The notes beneath the pieces are model-generated. The model made no database searches and was not told the origin of the DNA. It worked only from the letters and a program-made list of their open reading frames with translations. Below are positions 1 to 6,338 of a stretch of 11,163 nt of DNA, one piece after another (within the stretch, counting starts at the first letter, position 1; the number at the start of each line of letters is the position of its first letter). Source of the DNA: Bacillota bacterium (GTDB lineage Bacteria; Bacillota; Clostridia; Oscillospirales; Ethanoligenentaceae); contig JAEWAU010000064.1 in the NCBI GenBank assembly GCA_023391535.1, positions 1 through 11,163 on the forward strand, in the 5' to 3' direction. The position numbers and the translations under genes are program-made.

Positions 1-21
1 CCCCCCCCCCCCCCCCCCCCC
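1..21. other. 21-base homopolymer of C at the window edge
   Basis: The window opens with 21 consecutive C residues, then GGCCGCGGGG. Read outward on the - strand this is a run of G reaching the end of the sequence. Runs of G at read ends are a known artefact of two-colour sequencing chemistry, so the simplest reading is a spurious contig end rather than a biological tract. A true poly-C tract cannot be excluded from one sequence. Confidence 0.6.
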
Positions 22-68
22 GGCCGCGGGGAATGTGCTTTATGGAAGCAAGGATAAGAGGAGAGACG

Positions 69-1481
69 TTATGAATTCGCCTTTTCGGTCTTCCAGCTGT
101 CCTTCACGGTGCTGACGACTTTGTCCCAGCCCTCGTTGCCCTGCGCATACTGGAGCAGCGCGGCGCCGAACGTGTTCTTGAAGTTCTGGCTCGGGAAGCT
201 CGCAAACGTCCACGCCACATTGGTGACGTTCGTGTTGGACTGCCACTTCAGAACATCCTTGGCCAGCGGGTCGGTGGGCATATCGGAATCGGAGAAGGTA
301 TTGAACGGAGCGATGAAGCCAAGGTCGTTGGTCACGTACTTTTTGCCTTCGGGGCTCGAGAAGAGCCAGTCGAGGAAGTCCTCGGAAGCCTGCTGTTCCG
401 CCTGGGAGACCTTGGAGTTGATGGCGAAATAGTTCTCGGTGCCGATGCAGATGCCCTGTTTCGAATCGTCGGACATGCCGGTGTAGATGGGCATAAACGC
501 GACATCCGAGCTCTGCACCACGTTGCCCTTTACGCCGCTGATCTGGGACCACGCCCAGTCGCCGTTCTGCACCATGGCGCACTGGCCTAGCGCGAATTCC
601 GACATGGAATCGTCCACGGATTTGCTGCCGAGGAGCTTCGGGCTGGTGGTGGAGTTGTTGAGGTAGAGGTCGAAGATGTTCTTGAAGTTCTGCGCATACT
701 TGAACTGAACGGTGTTCTGCGCAAGGCCGGTGGTAATGGTGCTCTGGTTCGCGTTGAGATCCTTGAATTCATAGTAGAACGGGATATCGGCCAGATGCGT
801 CTGCCATCTCCAGTCCTCGCCGGATTTCAGCGAAGTGGAAGCGAACACGCCCTTGATGCCCAGCGCGGATTTGTTCGCGGTCATGTCCTCCACAACGGAC
901 TTGAGGGTGTTAAAATCCTTGATCTGGTCCACCGAAGAGACGGAGGTCTTTTTGTTCGAGAGGGCGAAATACTTCTTCATGATGGCGTTGTTGTAGATGA
1001 TGCCATAGCCCTCGATGGCGTAGGGGATGCCGTAGACGCCGCTGCCGCTCTTCACGGCCAGGTCTTTCGCCGTCAGATAGCTGTAGAGCTTGGTGTTCGA
1101 GAGATCCGCACAGTAATCCTTCCAGTTCTGGTAGCCCACCGGGCCGTTGATCTGGAAGATCGTGGGGGGATCGCTCTTGGCGACTTCGGACTTCAGCGTC
1201 TGCTCATAGGTGCCGCTCGCGGCGGTAACCACCTTCACGGTGACGCCCGTCTTCTGCTTGTAGGTATCCGCAACCGCCGCATACTGCTTGGCGATTTCCG
1301 GCTTGAAATTCAGAAAATAAATTTCCTTCACGCTTGGAGCGGAACTTGCGGAACTTGCGGAGCTTGAGGAGCTTCCCGAGGCCGCCGAGCTGGAAGACGT
1401 GCTGCTTTTGCAGCCGGCGAACGTGGAAACCGCCATCAGGAGCGCCAGTGCGGAAACCAGAACTGACTTGACCCTTTTCAT
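69..1481 (-). CDS. Extracellular solute-binding lipoprotein of an ABC (sugar-type) importer
   Basis: A 470-residue lipoprotein that would capture a solute outside the membrane and deliver it to an ABC permease; by family this is most often an oligosaccharide or sugar. The N-terminus has a short basic stretch, a hydrophobic segment and a lipobox ending TFAGC, making Cys24 the lipidated residue. A Ser/Ala-rich linker (about residues 27-54) tethers the two-lobed binding domain, which runs to the C-terminus and includes a YGIPYAIEGYGIIYN stretch typical of family 1 binding proteins. The start at 1481 is chosen because AAGGAGGA sits 6 bases upstream; an in-frame ATG 18 bases earlier lies at or before that site. 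A LacI-family regulator lies directly upstream, a common pairing. Permease genes would be expected further left, beyond the window. The substrate cannot be told. Confidence 0.9.
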   Translation of the reverse strand: MKRVKSVLVSALALLMAVSTFAGCKSSTSSSSAASGSSSSSASSASSAPSVKEIYFLNFKPEIAKQYAAVADTYKQKTGVTVKVVTAASGTYEQTLKSEVAKSDPPTIFQINGPVGYQNWKDYCADLSNTKLYSYLTAKDLAVKSGSGVYGIPYAIEGYGIIYNNAIMKKYFALSNKKTSVSSVDQIKDFNTLKSVVEDMTANKSALGIKGVFASTSLKSGEDWRWQTHLADIPFYYEFKDLNANQSTITTGLAQNTVQFKYAQNFKNIFDLYLNNSTTSPKLLGSKSVDDSMSEFALGQCAMVQNGDWAWSQISGVKGNVVQSSDVAFMPIYTGMSDDSKQGICIGTENYFAINSKVSQAEQQASEDFLDWLFSSPEGKKYVTNDLGFIAPFNTFSDSDMPTDPLAKDVLKWQSNTNVTNVAWTFASFPSQNFKNTFGAALLQYAQGNEGWDKVVSTVKDSWKTEKANS

Positions 1482-1520
1482 AAGAATCCTCCTTTTCATC
1501 TGCGCGTTATCGGAAGGTTT

Positions 1521-1545
1521 CCGGCGTCCGAGAGGCGGGCGCCGG
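1521..1545 (-). repeat. Stem-loop in the 5' leader of the solute-binding protein gene
   Basis: CCGGCGTCCG (1521-1530) faces CGGGCGCCGG (1536-1545) around a 5-base loop. In the leftward mRNA the stem is 10 bp with one C-A mismatch. It lies about 40 bases before the start codon, and no U-run follows, so it is not a terminator. It may affect mRNA stability or translation; this is inference. Confidence 0.5.
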
Positions 1546-1588
1546 GCTGCGTAACGGCTCTCTCGTACGATCCTCCGATAAACCTGTG

Positions 1589-1642
1589 GATAAAAATCCG
1601 CGTCAAAACCCTAGAGAAAAGCTTTCGCCCCGGATTTTTATC
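1589..1642. repeat. Perfect 12-bp inverted repeat upstream of the solute-binding protein gene
   Basis: GATAAAAATCCG at 1589-1600 is exactly inverted as CGGATTTTTATC at 1631-1642, with 30 bases between. A TTGACG box on the - strand abuts the left arm. The repeat could be a pair of protein-binding half-sites or a leader stem. The right arm is part of a longer stretch that recurs at 7567-7633. Confidence 0.55.
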
Positions 1643-1675
1643 TGTGCGCGTTCGCACGAATTTTCCATCGGAGAA
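1605..1675. repeat. First copy of a dispersed intergenic element (second copy 7567-7633)
   Basis: Shares AAAACCC (1605), AAAAGC (1617), TTTCG (1623), CGGATTTTTATCT (1631) and ATCGGAGAA (1667) with 7567-7633 in the same order. It lies 3' of the LacI-family gene. This copy has an extra GTGCG-CGTT-CGCAC hairpin (1644-1657) between the last two blocks. Confidence 0.45.
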
Positions 1676-1743
1676 AAGTATCGGCCGGATTTATTTTCAG
1701 CCTCCGCCTTCGGTTTATTTCCGGCAAAGGCAAAAAATACAAG

Positions 1744-2763
1744 TCAAACAAGGGGCTTCGTGGATTCGCGCGCCGTAATCAGGTGCCCCACATAGCGGCA
1801 TCCCTTAGCCGCCGGCACCCCGTCCAGAACCTGCAGCAGCAGGCGGGCGGCGCTGGCGCCCAGTTCGTAAAAGCCCAGGGAAACCGTGGTGAGCGACGGT
1901 TTGGAATATTTCGTATAGGCGCTGTCGTTGAAGCAGGCAACCGCCATCTCCTCCGGCACGCGGACGCCGCGCTCTGCAACCGCTTTCATTACGCCTACGC
2001 AGAGGTCGTCGTCCATCACCATCACCGCGTCGGGCCTTTCCGTGTTTTCCAGCAGCTGCTTCATAGCGTAATAGCCGGCGTCCTCGGTGCCGCCGCCGAG
2101 CTTGATGAAATCGGGGTTCAGGGGCAGCTTCTTTTCGGCGAAAAAGCTGCGGTAGCCTTCGAGGCGCTTGCGGATGAACACCACGTTCTCTGCTCCGCCC
2201 ACCAGGGCGATGCGGCGCCTGCCGCCTTTATAGAGATGCACGGCCAGATCGTAGGCCGCGCGGACGTTGTCGTTATCCACCGAATAAATTTCTTCGCTTT
2301 CCAGGCTGCTTCCGATGAGCACGAACGGGAATTTTTTTTCGAGAAGAAAGCGGATGTTCGCGTCGTGCTCCACCGAACGCAAAAGGATGATTCCGTCGAT
2401 CCGGGAGGTGCCGATCAGGCGGTCGAGCGTGTGCACCTGCGTCGTGCCGCCGGAGGAGATGATGAGATCGTACCCGTGCTGAGAAAGCACGCCGCAGATT
2501 CCGTTGAGCGCCTCGTGAAAAAAGCTCGAAGAATAGAGCGACATGTCCTCCTGTGAAATCACGATGCCGATGGCGGAGGTTTTGTTGCGCGCGAGGTTGC
2601 GCGCAGCCGTCTGCGGATGGTACTTGTACTCCTCCACAACCGCCATTACGCGCTTCTTGGTGGCCGCGCTGATCTTCTGGCTGTCGTCGAGTACGCGGGA
2701 AACGGTGGAAGGAGCAACGCCGGAAAGCCTTGCGATATCCCGAATGGTCATTTTTTCGCCCAT
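1744..2763 (-). CDS. LacI-family transcriptional regulator
   Basis: A 339-residue DNA-binding repressor of the LacI/GalR family, acting in the cytoplasm. The N-terminal helix-turn-helix (about residues 5-50) has the family pattern TIRDIARLSGVAPSTVSRVL, followed by a hinge around NLARNKTSAIG. A periplasmic-binding-protein-like effector domain fills the rest and ends in the usual LITARES-type tail. The start at 2763 has AAAGGAGA 7 bases upstream; an ATG four codons later is less well placed. Its effector is probably a sugar or oligosaccharide imported by the neighbouring binding-protein system, but that is inferred from position. Two good LacI-type palindromes lie in its own upstream region, suggesting autoregulation. 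Confidence 0.93.
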   Translation of the reverse strand: MGEKMTIRDIARLSGVAPSTVSRVLDDSQKISAATKKRVMAVVEEYKYHPQTAARNLARNKTSAIGIVISQEDMSLYSSSFFHEALNGICGVLSQHGYDLIISSGGTTQVHTLDRLIGTSRIDGIILLRSVEHDANIRFLLEKKFPFVLIGSSLESEEIYSVDNDNVRAAYDLAVHLYKGGRRRIALVGGAENVVFIRKRLEGYRSFFAEKKLPLNPDFIKLGGGTEDAGYYAMKQLLENTERPDAVMVMDDDLCVGVMKAVAERGVRVPEEMAVACFNDSAYTKYSKPSLTTVSLGFYELGASAARLLLQVLDGVPAAKGCRYVGHLITARESTKPLV

Positions 2764-2788
2764 TTGCGTTTCTCCTTTCCGTATTTGT

Positions 2789-2800
2789 GCAACCGGTTGC
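2789..2800. promoter_or_regulatory. LacI-type operator 1 (perfect palindrome)
   Basis: GCAACCGGTTGC is a perfect 12-bp palindrome with the central CG typical of LacI/GalR-family operators. It lies 26 bases upstream of the regulator's start codon, in the likely 5' leader, where a bound repressor would block transcription. The probable ligand is the adjacent LacI-family protein. Confidence 0.75.
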
Positions 2801-2845
2801 GCAATGTTTCATAAGAAAAGGCCGAAACGTATTGGAATTCCGACC

Positions 2846-2851
2846 ATTTTA
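2846..2851 (-). promoter_or_regulatory. Candidate -10 box of the LacI-family regulator gene
   Basis: TAAAAT on the - strand matches the sigma-A -10 consensus at 5 of 6 positions. The sequence 17 bases upstream (ATGCAA) is a poor -35. Operator 2 lies 9 bases upstream of this box, inside the spacer, which fits a self-repressed promoter. Confidence 0.4.
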
Positions 2852-2860
2852 AGTTGCACC

Positions 2861-2872
2861 GCAACCGCTTGC
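2861..2872. promoter_or_regulatory. LacI-type operator 2
   Basis: GCAACCGCTTGC keeps the GCAA-N-CG-N-TTGC pattern of operator 1. Its centre is 72 bp from operator 1, close to seven turns of the DNA helix, a spacing compatible with a tetrameric or looping repressor. It overlaps the -10/-35 spacer of the candidate regulator promoter. Confidence 0.65.
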
Positions 2873-3085
2873 ATTCGTGCTATTCACTGTTTTTCATTGC
2901 AGCTCAAGAATACCATATGTTCAGCGGATAGTAAATATGCATTTTGATGATTTAATATAAATTATTATGTGCATTATTTCTATATTTTTAAAATTGTCCC
3001 ACGATACGAATATAAAAATCGGATATAATTCACTTGATTTAGCTGCTCCTATTAGGAAATGCACATAAAAACAGTCAGTTTCCGT

Positions 3086-3097
3086 GCAAGCGTTTCC
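3086..3097. promoter_or_regulatory. Possible third LacI/CcpA-like site
   Basis: GCAAGCGTTTCC matches GCAA-N-CG-N-TTGC with one mismatch and also resembles a catabolite-responsive element. It lies 225 bp from operator 2 and just beyond the terminator that closes the acetyltransferase gene. It could be an auxiliary operator or a CcpA site; support is limited. Confidence 0.35.
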
Positions 3098-3107
3098 CCT
3101 GTGAAAC

Positions 3108-3151
3108 AAAAAAGGGCGCTGCGGAAAACGCTCCTCCGCAGCGCCCCTTTT
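3108..3151 (-). terminator. Rho-independent terminator of the rlmA-acetyltransferase unit
   Basis: The arms AGGGCGCTGCGGA and TCCGCAGCGCCCCT enclose a 9-base loop (3126-3134). On the - strand the stem is followed by six T residues, the arrangement needed to end the leftward acetyltransferase transcript. Four T residues follow on the + strand, so it may work weakly in both directions. Confidence 0.88.
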
Positions 3152-3207
3152 GCGTGAAAAATCCCGTTTTTCTTGAGCAAATCCGCCCCGCGGCCGCCGG
3201 AACGCCT

Positions 3208-3990
3208 TCAGGAAGGCGTCAGCTCCCGGCAATACCGCTCCGCCTGTTTGCCGGTATCCGCGAACGGCGAGATTTTTCCGGTGGCGGAAAAGCCCTGCGC
3301 GTTCCAGAACGCAATGCCCGGCGCGTTCTCCGTCATCACGCCGACGTGCAGCGTTCGGGCGCCCGCCCGTGCCGCCTGCGCCGCAAACGCCGAAACGAGT
3401 GCCGCGCCAAAGCCCTTCCGGCGCGCTTCGGGCCGCAGGAACAGCGAAGCGAGAAAAACGTCGCGTCCGCCGGGGTAGCCCAGATAATAGGCGAAATAGC
3501 CCGCCGGCTCCCGCCCGCCTTCCGGCAGCAGCAGTTTGGCGTGGAAAAATTCGGGAAACCCTCCCGGGGGCAGGGCCGCCGCTTCCGCCACGGCCCGGGC
3601 CTCCTCGCGGAGCGCCGGCCGGCCGGAATAGGCGGCATATTCGGCGCAGGCCTCGTCGATGCTCCACACGGCCTCGGCGTCCTCCGGTAAAACGCCGCGC
3701 AGCGAAAAGCCCGGCAGCTTTGTTTCGCGGAAGAAATCGCCGCGCCAATAGCGCGAGCCGTTGCGCAGCCGGAGCAGGGACGCGTGTTCCACAAGCTCCC
3801 GCCGCAGCAGAAAGTAATCCCCGAAGGTGTGCCATTCCGTGAGCAGGGCGTTTACCTCTTTTTCCGTGTAAAACCGCCCGAACTCAAATTTCGTTCCGAG
3901 AGCGCGCAGCTCCTCCTGCCGCAGCGGGTGTTTCGAAGGCCATTTCGCAAGCCTTCCCCGCTCGTCCCAGATTCCGCGTTCCGCTCCCAT
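3208..3990 (-). CDS. DUF2087 domain plus GNAT-family N-acetyltransferase fusion
   Basis: A 260-residue cytoplasmic protein. Residues about 12-83 match the DUF2087 pattern, with FYTEKEVNALL, LRRELVEHASLLR and a closing YWR. Residues about 95-255 form a GNAT acetyltransferase domain: the acetyl-CoA loop is RRKGFGAAL (190-198), and ENAPGIAFWNAQGF is the typical C-terminal motif. It would move an acetyl group from acetyl-CoA to an unknown amine. The start at 3990 follows a GGAAAGGAGAG site about 10 bases upstream. The gene begins 4 bases after the stop of the RlmA-type methyltransferase, so the two are almost certainly co-transcribed and probably translationally coupled; a terminator follows. DUF2087 has no firmly known function, though it is often found with nucleic-acid-binding domains. 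Confidence 0.85.
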   Translation of the reverse strand: MGAERGIWDERGRLAKWPSKHPLRQEELRALGTKFEFGRFYTEKEVNALLTEWHTFGDYFLLRRELVEHASLLRLRNGSRYWRGDFFRETKLPGFSLRGVLPEDAEAVWSIDEACAEYAAYSGRPALREEARAVAEAAALPPGGFPEFFHAKLLLPEGGREPAGYFAYYLGYPGGRDVFLASLFLRPEARRKGFGAALVSAFAAQAARAGARTLHVGVMTENAPGIAFWNAQGFSATGKISPFADTGKQAERYCRELTPS

Positions 3991-3994
3991 GCGC

Positions 3995-4867
3995 TCATCT
4001 CTCCTTTCCCGCCGTGTCCGACTCCGGCCCGGATTTTTCCGCACGCGTTTTTTTCAGCGTGGTGATGCAAAACGACACGGGGGTTTCGAGTATTTCCAGC
4101 CCCTTCAGGCGCGCGGCGAACGCGGGGGGCGTTTTCCAATAATACGGGGTCATGGCGAACAGATTCCGCACGTTCGCGCCTTCCACCGTTACCGTATACC
4201 GAAGGCGCTCTTCTCCGGCTTTCTCGAAGCCGGGAAGCGGCAGCGGCTTCTCCTCGTTTTCGTAAGGCGCGTCGTACAGCACGCGCTTGAGGCCCATCAG
4301 GTGCTCGCGGCCCGGCGTCACAACAAAAAGCATCCCATCCGCGCGCAGCACGCGGCGGAATTCTCCGGCGCACAGCGGGGCGAACACGCTGAGCAGCACG
4401 TTCACGCCGCCGCTTACGTACGGCATCCGGAAAATGCTCGCCACCGCAAACTCCGCCGAAGGCGCCCTGCGTGCGGCCGCGCGCACCCCGCGGCGCGAAA
4501 GATCCACGCCGCTCACACGCGCTTCAAGCCCCTGCGCACGCAAGGTTTCCGCGGCGCCCGCCGTGTAATACCCCTCGCCGCAGCCCGCGTCCGCCAAAAG
4601 CGGCGAAGGCCCGGCCTTTTGCAGCTCCATAAGCGCAAGGCGGCTCAGCGCGTCGCGCAGCGGCGCGTAAAAACCGCCGTTTAAAAACGCCGTCCGCGCG
4701 GCCATCATCTCGGCGCTGTCCCCCGCGTGGGAACGGTTTTTCCCGCCGGGCAGGAGATTCACATACCCTTCGCGGGCGCAGTCGTACCGGTGGCCGTTTT
4801 TGCACACATAACAGCCCGTTTGCCGCTCCAGCCCGTATCCGCACACCGGGCAGATAAAAACCGGCAT
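3995..4867 (-). CDS. rlmA: 23S rRNA (guanine-N1)-methyltransferase, RlmA family
   Basis: A 290-residue SAM-dependent enzyme that would methylate N1 of a guanine in hairpin 35 of 23S rRNA; Gram-negative members act on G745, and Gram-positive members (RlmA-II/TlrB type) on G748. The N-terminal zinc finger is clear: Cys6, Cys9, Cys22 and His26 match the ligand spacing of E. coli RlmA. It is followed by the family signatures EGYVNLLP and GDSAEMMAARTAFL. The SAM-binding motif is DAGCGEGYY (93-101), with GVDLS and a late RVLRADGMLFVVTPG strand. The start at 4867 is set by AAAGGAG 6 bases upstream and by alignment to the family N-terminus; the frame is open far upstream but that part is not coding-like. 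Which guanine is modified, and any effect on macrolide sensitivity, cannot be told from sequence. Confidence 0.92.
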   Translation of the reverse strand: MPVFICPVCGYGLERQTGCYVCKNGHRYDCAREGYVNLLPGGKNRSHAGDSAEMMAARTAFLNGGFYAPLRDALSRLALMELQKAGPSPLLADAGCGEGYYTAGAAETLRAQGLEARVSGVDLSRRGVRAAARRAPSAEFAVASIFRMPYVSGGVNVLLSVFAPLCAGEFRRVLRADGMLFVVTPGREHLMGLKRVLYDAPYENEEKPLPLPGFEKAGEERLRYTVTVEGANVRNLFAMTPYYWKTPPAFAARLKGLEILETPVSFCITTLKKTRAEKSGPESDTAGKER

Positions 4868-5067
4868 CGTTCGCTCCTTTCGTCCTGCCGCCCGGTCCTT
4901 TTGCATAAAAAACACGCTTCCGGGCGAAAATGATGCATATAACGGCCGGATCTTCGGCCGGGAGGGGCTTCGGCGAGAAAAAGCAAAGACGCGTGAACTC
5001 CCCGCCCGAACCGGAAACGCCGCAGAAATCACAGGCGGCACGCGCGCTTCGCTCCGCGCTCCGCTGC

Positions 5068-5073
5068 AGGAGG
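5068..5073 (+). promoter_or_regulatory. Ribosome binding site that fixes the start of the SleB-like gene
   Basis: AGGAGG lies 12 bases before the ATG at 5086. The spacing is longer than usual, but this ATG begins a good signal peptide. The earlier in-frame ATG at 4930 has no such site. Confidence 0.5.
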
Positions 5074-5085
5074 CTTTGTTGTAAA

Positions 5086-5853
5086 ATGTCCGCTGCAAAA
5101 AAGCTGCTGGCCGCCCTGCTGTGCGCGGCGCTTCTGCCCGCGTCCGGAGACATCGTGTCCGGGCACGCCGCGCCCGGCGCTGCTCCCGGCCGCGCGGGGC
5201 AAAGCGCCGGGCGGGTGCTCGCGGCGGAGCAGAAGGCGGAATCGCAGCCTGCAGCAATGGAACAAATAAAACAGATCAATGAAATCGGAGAAATCGGGCT
5301 TTTCGGTTTGCGACACGGAAATCCGATTACGGAAAGTAAAATTCATTTAACGGATTTCGGCAAAACGGCGCTCTTGCCCTCCGCCTTTTTAGCGCCCGGC
5401 GCCGCCACGCGGCCGGCTTCCGCCTCGCAGACAGCGTCCGCTCCCGCCGGCGCGAAAAGGCAGAAAACCGCGCTCACCGCCGCAGAGCGCGACCGGGCCG
5501 AGCGCGTGGTGATGGCGAGCTGCGGCGAGGTGGGCAATCCGCTGATGGCGATGGCGAACGCGCAGGTGATCTTCGACCGCGCCGAGAGCGGGCGCTTCGG
5601 AAACGGCGTCGCCGCCGTGCTCGCCGCGCCCGGGCAGTTCGAGCGGCCGTGGAAAGGCCCCGTGAACGCCATGGTGCGGCAGGCCGTCGCGGCGGTATTC
5701 GACGGCGGGCGGCGCGTCACCGAAGTTCCGATCTACTACTACATCAATCCCTATCTCTCATCGGTGAACCCTTCGGTTTGGGAAAAGGACAAGCGTTATG
5801 TACGCACCATCGGCACAGGACATCTCATCCACCAGTACTGGACGGATAAGTAG
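5086..5853 (+). CDS. Secreted SleB-like cell-wall hydrolase
   Basis: A 255-residue exported protein and the only clear rightward protein gene. Residues about 1-20 (a lysine pair, then a hydrophobic AALLCAALLPASG stretch) form a signal peptide. A low-complexity Ala/Gly/Pro-rich linker follows. The catalytic domain (about 128-255) resembles Hydrolase_2/SleB: ERVVMASCGEVGNPLMAMANAQVIFDR, then GQFE, a YYYINP segment and a late GTGHLIH. Glu148 in the CGE motif is the expected catalytic acid of this lytic-transglycosylase-like fold. SleB relatives cut spore cortex peptidoglycan, but a vegetative wall role is equally possible. An AT-rich block (about 5255-5370) inside the linker differs in composition from the rest. 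The gene is divergent from rlmA and ends in a modest terminator. Confidence 0.8.
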   Translation: MSAAKKLLAALLCAALLPASGDIVSGHAAPGAAPGRAGQSAGRVLAAEQKAESQPAAMEQIKQINEIGEIGLFGLRHGNPITESKIHLTDFGKTALLPSAFLAPGAATRPASASQTASAPAGAKRQKTALTAAERDRAERVVMASCGEVGNPLMAMANAQVIFDRAESGRFGNGVAAVLAAPGQFERPWKGPVNAMVRQAVAAVFDGGRRVTEVPIYYYINPYLSSVNPSVWEKDKRYVRTIGTGHLIHQYWTDK

Positions 5854-5885
5854 CTCCGGCACAAAGAGCGCCGGGGCTTTCGCTT
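5853..5885 (+). terminator. Probable terminator after the SleB-like gene
   Basis: GCTCCGGC (5853-5860) pairs with GCCGGGGC (5870-5877) with one G-U pair, followed by TTTCGCTTT. The stem is good but the U-tract is broken, so strength is uncertain. Confidence 0.55.
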
Positions 5886-5927
5886 TGGGTGCCCCGCCGC
5901 TCCGCCGTGCCGGCAGAAAGCCGCCCG

Positions 5928-6338
5928 TTACGGCATAGAGATATCCGAAATCGCCTCGGCGAGCTCCATTCCCGCTTTTTCCCGCGCTACGTCGGCCATG
6001 CTGAGCATGCCCACGATGCGGCCGTTATCCACGACCGGCAGGCGTCTCACCTGTTCGGTGGACATCAGGTTCATGGCCTCGCTCACATTCTGCTCCGGGC
6101 GCACCGAAACGGCCCCCTGCGAGCAGATATCCGCCACCTTCAGGCCCGAAGCGTCGCGGTTTTCGGCAACGCAGCGCAGCACGATGTCCCGGTCGGTAAG
6201 CATGCCGCGCACATTTCCGCTTTCCACCACCGGCACCGCGCCGATGTTGTTGCGGTTCATCATCACGGCCGCGTCGTGCACGGTGGTGTTCGGCTCTACG
6301 CTGACGATGCGGGTCGTCATAATCTCGCGCACCTTCAT
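5928..6338 (-). CDS. Two-CBS-domain protein
   Basis: A 136-residue cytoplasmic protein made of a tandem CBS pair (about residues 1-60 and 70-128), with no attached effector domain. Typical strands are visible: IMTTRIVSVEPNTTVHDAA, GAVPVVE, GMLTDRDIV in the first copy and RRLPVVDNGRIVGMLSMADV in the second. Such Bateman modules bind adenosine nucleotides (AMP, ATP, SAM or similar) and act as energy or ligand sensors; the ligand here is unknown. The start at 6338 follows AAAGGAG 9 bases upstream. Its ATG overlaps the TGA of the upstream iron-sulfur gene in an ATGA arrangement, implying translational coupling and perhaps a shared process. Confidence 0.9.
   Translation of the reverse strand: MKVREIMTTRIVSVEPNTTVHDAAVMMNRNNIGAVPVVESGNVRGMLTDRDIVLRCVAENRDASGLKVADICSQGAVSVRPEQNVSEAMNLMSTEQVRRLPVVDNGRIVGMLSMADVAREKAGMELAEAISDISMP

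Larger units (their letters stand above)
1482..1743 (-). promoter_or_regulatory. Upstream region of the solute-binding protein gene, with hairpins
   Basis: This 262-base gap separates the regulator's stop codon from the lipoprotein start. It contains a 10-bp hairpin close to the ribosome binding site, a 12-bp inverted repeat further upstream, and a small hairpin at 1644-1657. A TTGACG box lies on the - strand at 1601-1606, but the -10 candidates 17-18 bases on are poor (GTTTAT or TTTATC). No LacI-type operator like those upstream of the regulator gene is visible here, and no clear terminator follows the regulator gene, so read-through into the lipoprotein gene is possible. Confidence 0.4.
2764..3107 (-). 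promoter_or_regulatory. AT-rich upstream region of the LacI-family regulator gene
   Basis: This gap holds the regulator's promoter and operators at its left end, then a strikingly AT-rich block (about 2914-3060) in an otherwise GC-rich window. A TAAAAT box on the - strand at 2846-2851 is a plausible -10 for the regulator gene; the matching -35 (ATGCAA) is weak. On the + strand a TATAAT occurs at 3024-3029 without a good -35. No protein gene is supported here. Confidence 0.5.

Noticed and set aside
1783..2556. + strand open frame opposite the LacI-family gene
   Set aside because: Composition-driven shadow of a clear regulator gene; no recognisable domain.
4868..5085. Promoters in the rlmA/hydrolase divergent gap
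   Set aside because: TATAAC at 4938-4943 (+) has no -35 at proper distance, and no convincing leftward pair was found, so no promoter is claimed.
4868..5257. N-terminal extension of the RlmA frame up to 5257
   Set aside because: The family N-terminus (zinc finger) begins at 4867, just after a good ribosome binding site; the extension is Arg/Ala-rich and overlaps the divergent hydrolase gene.
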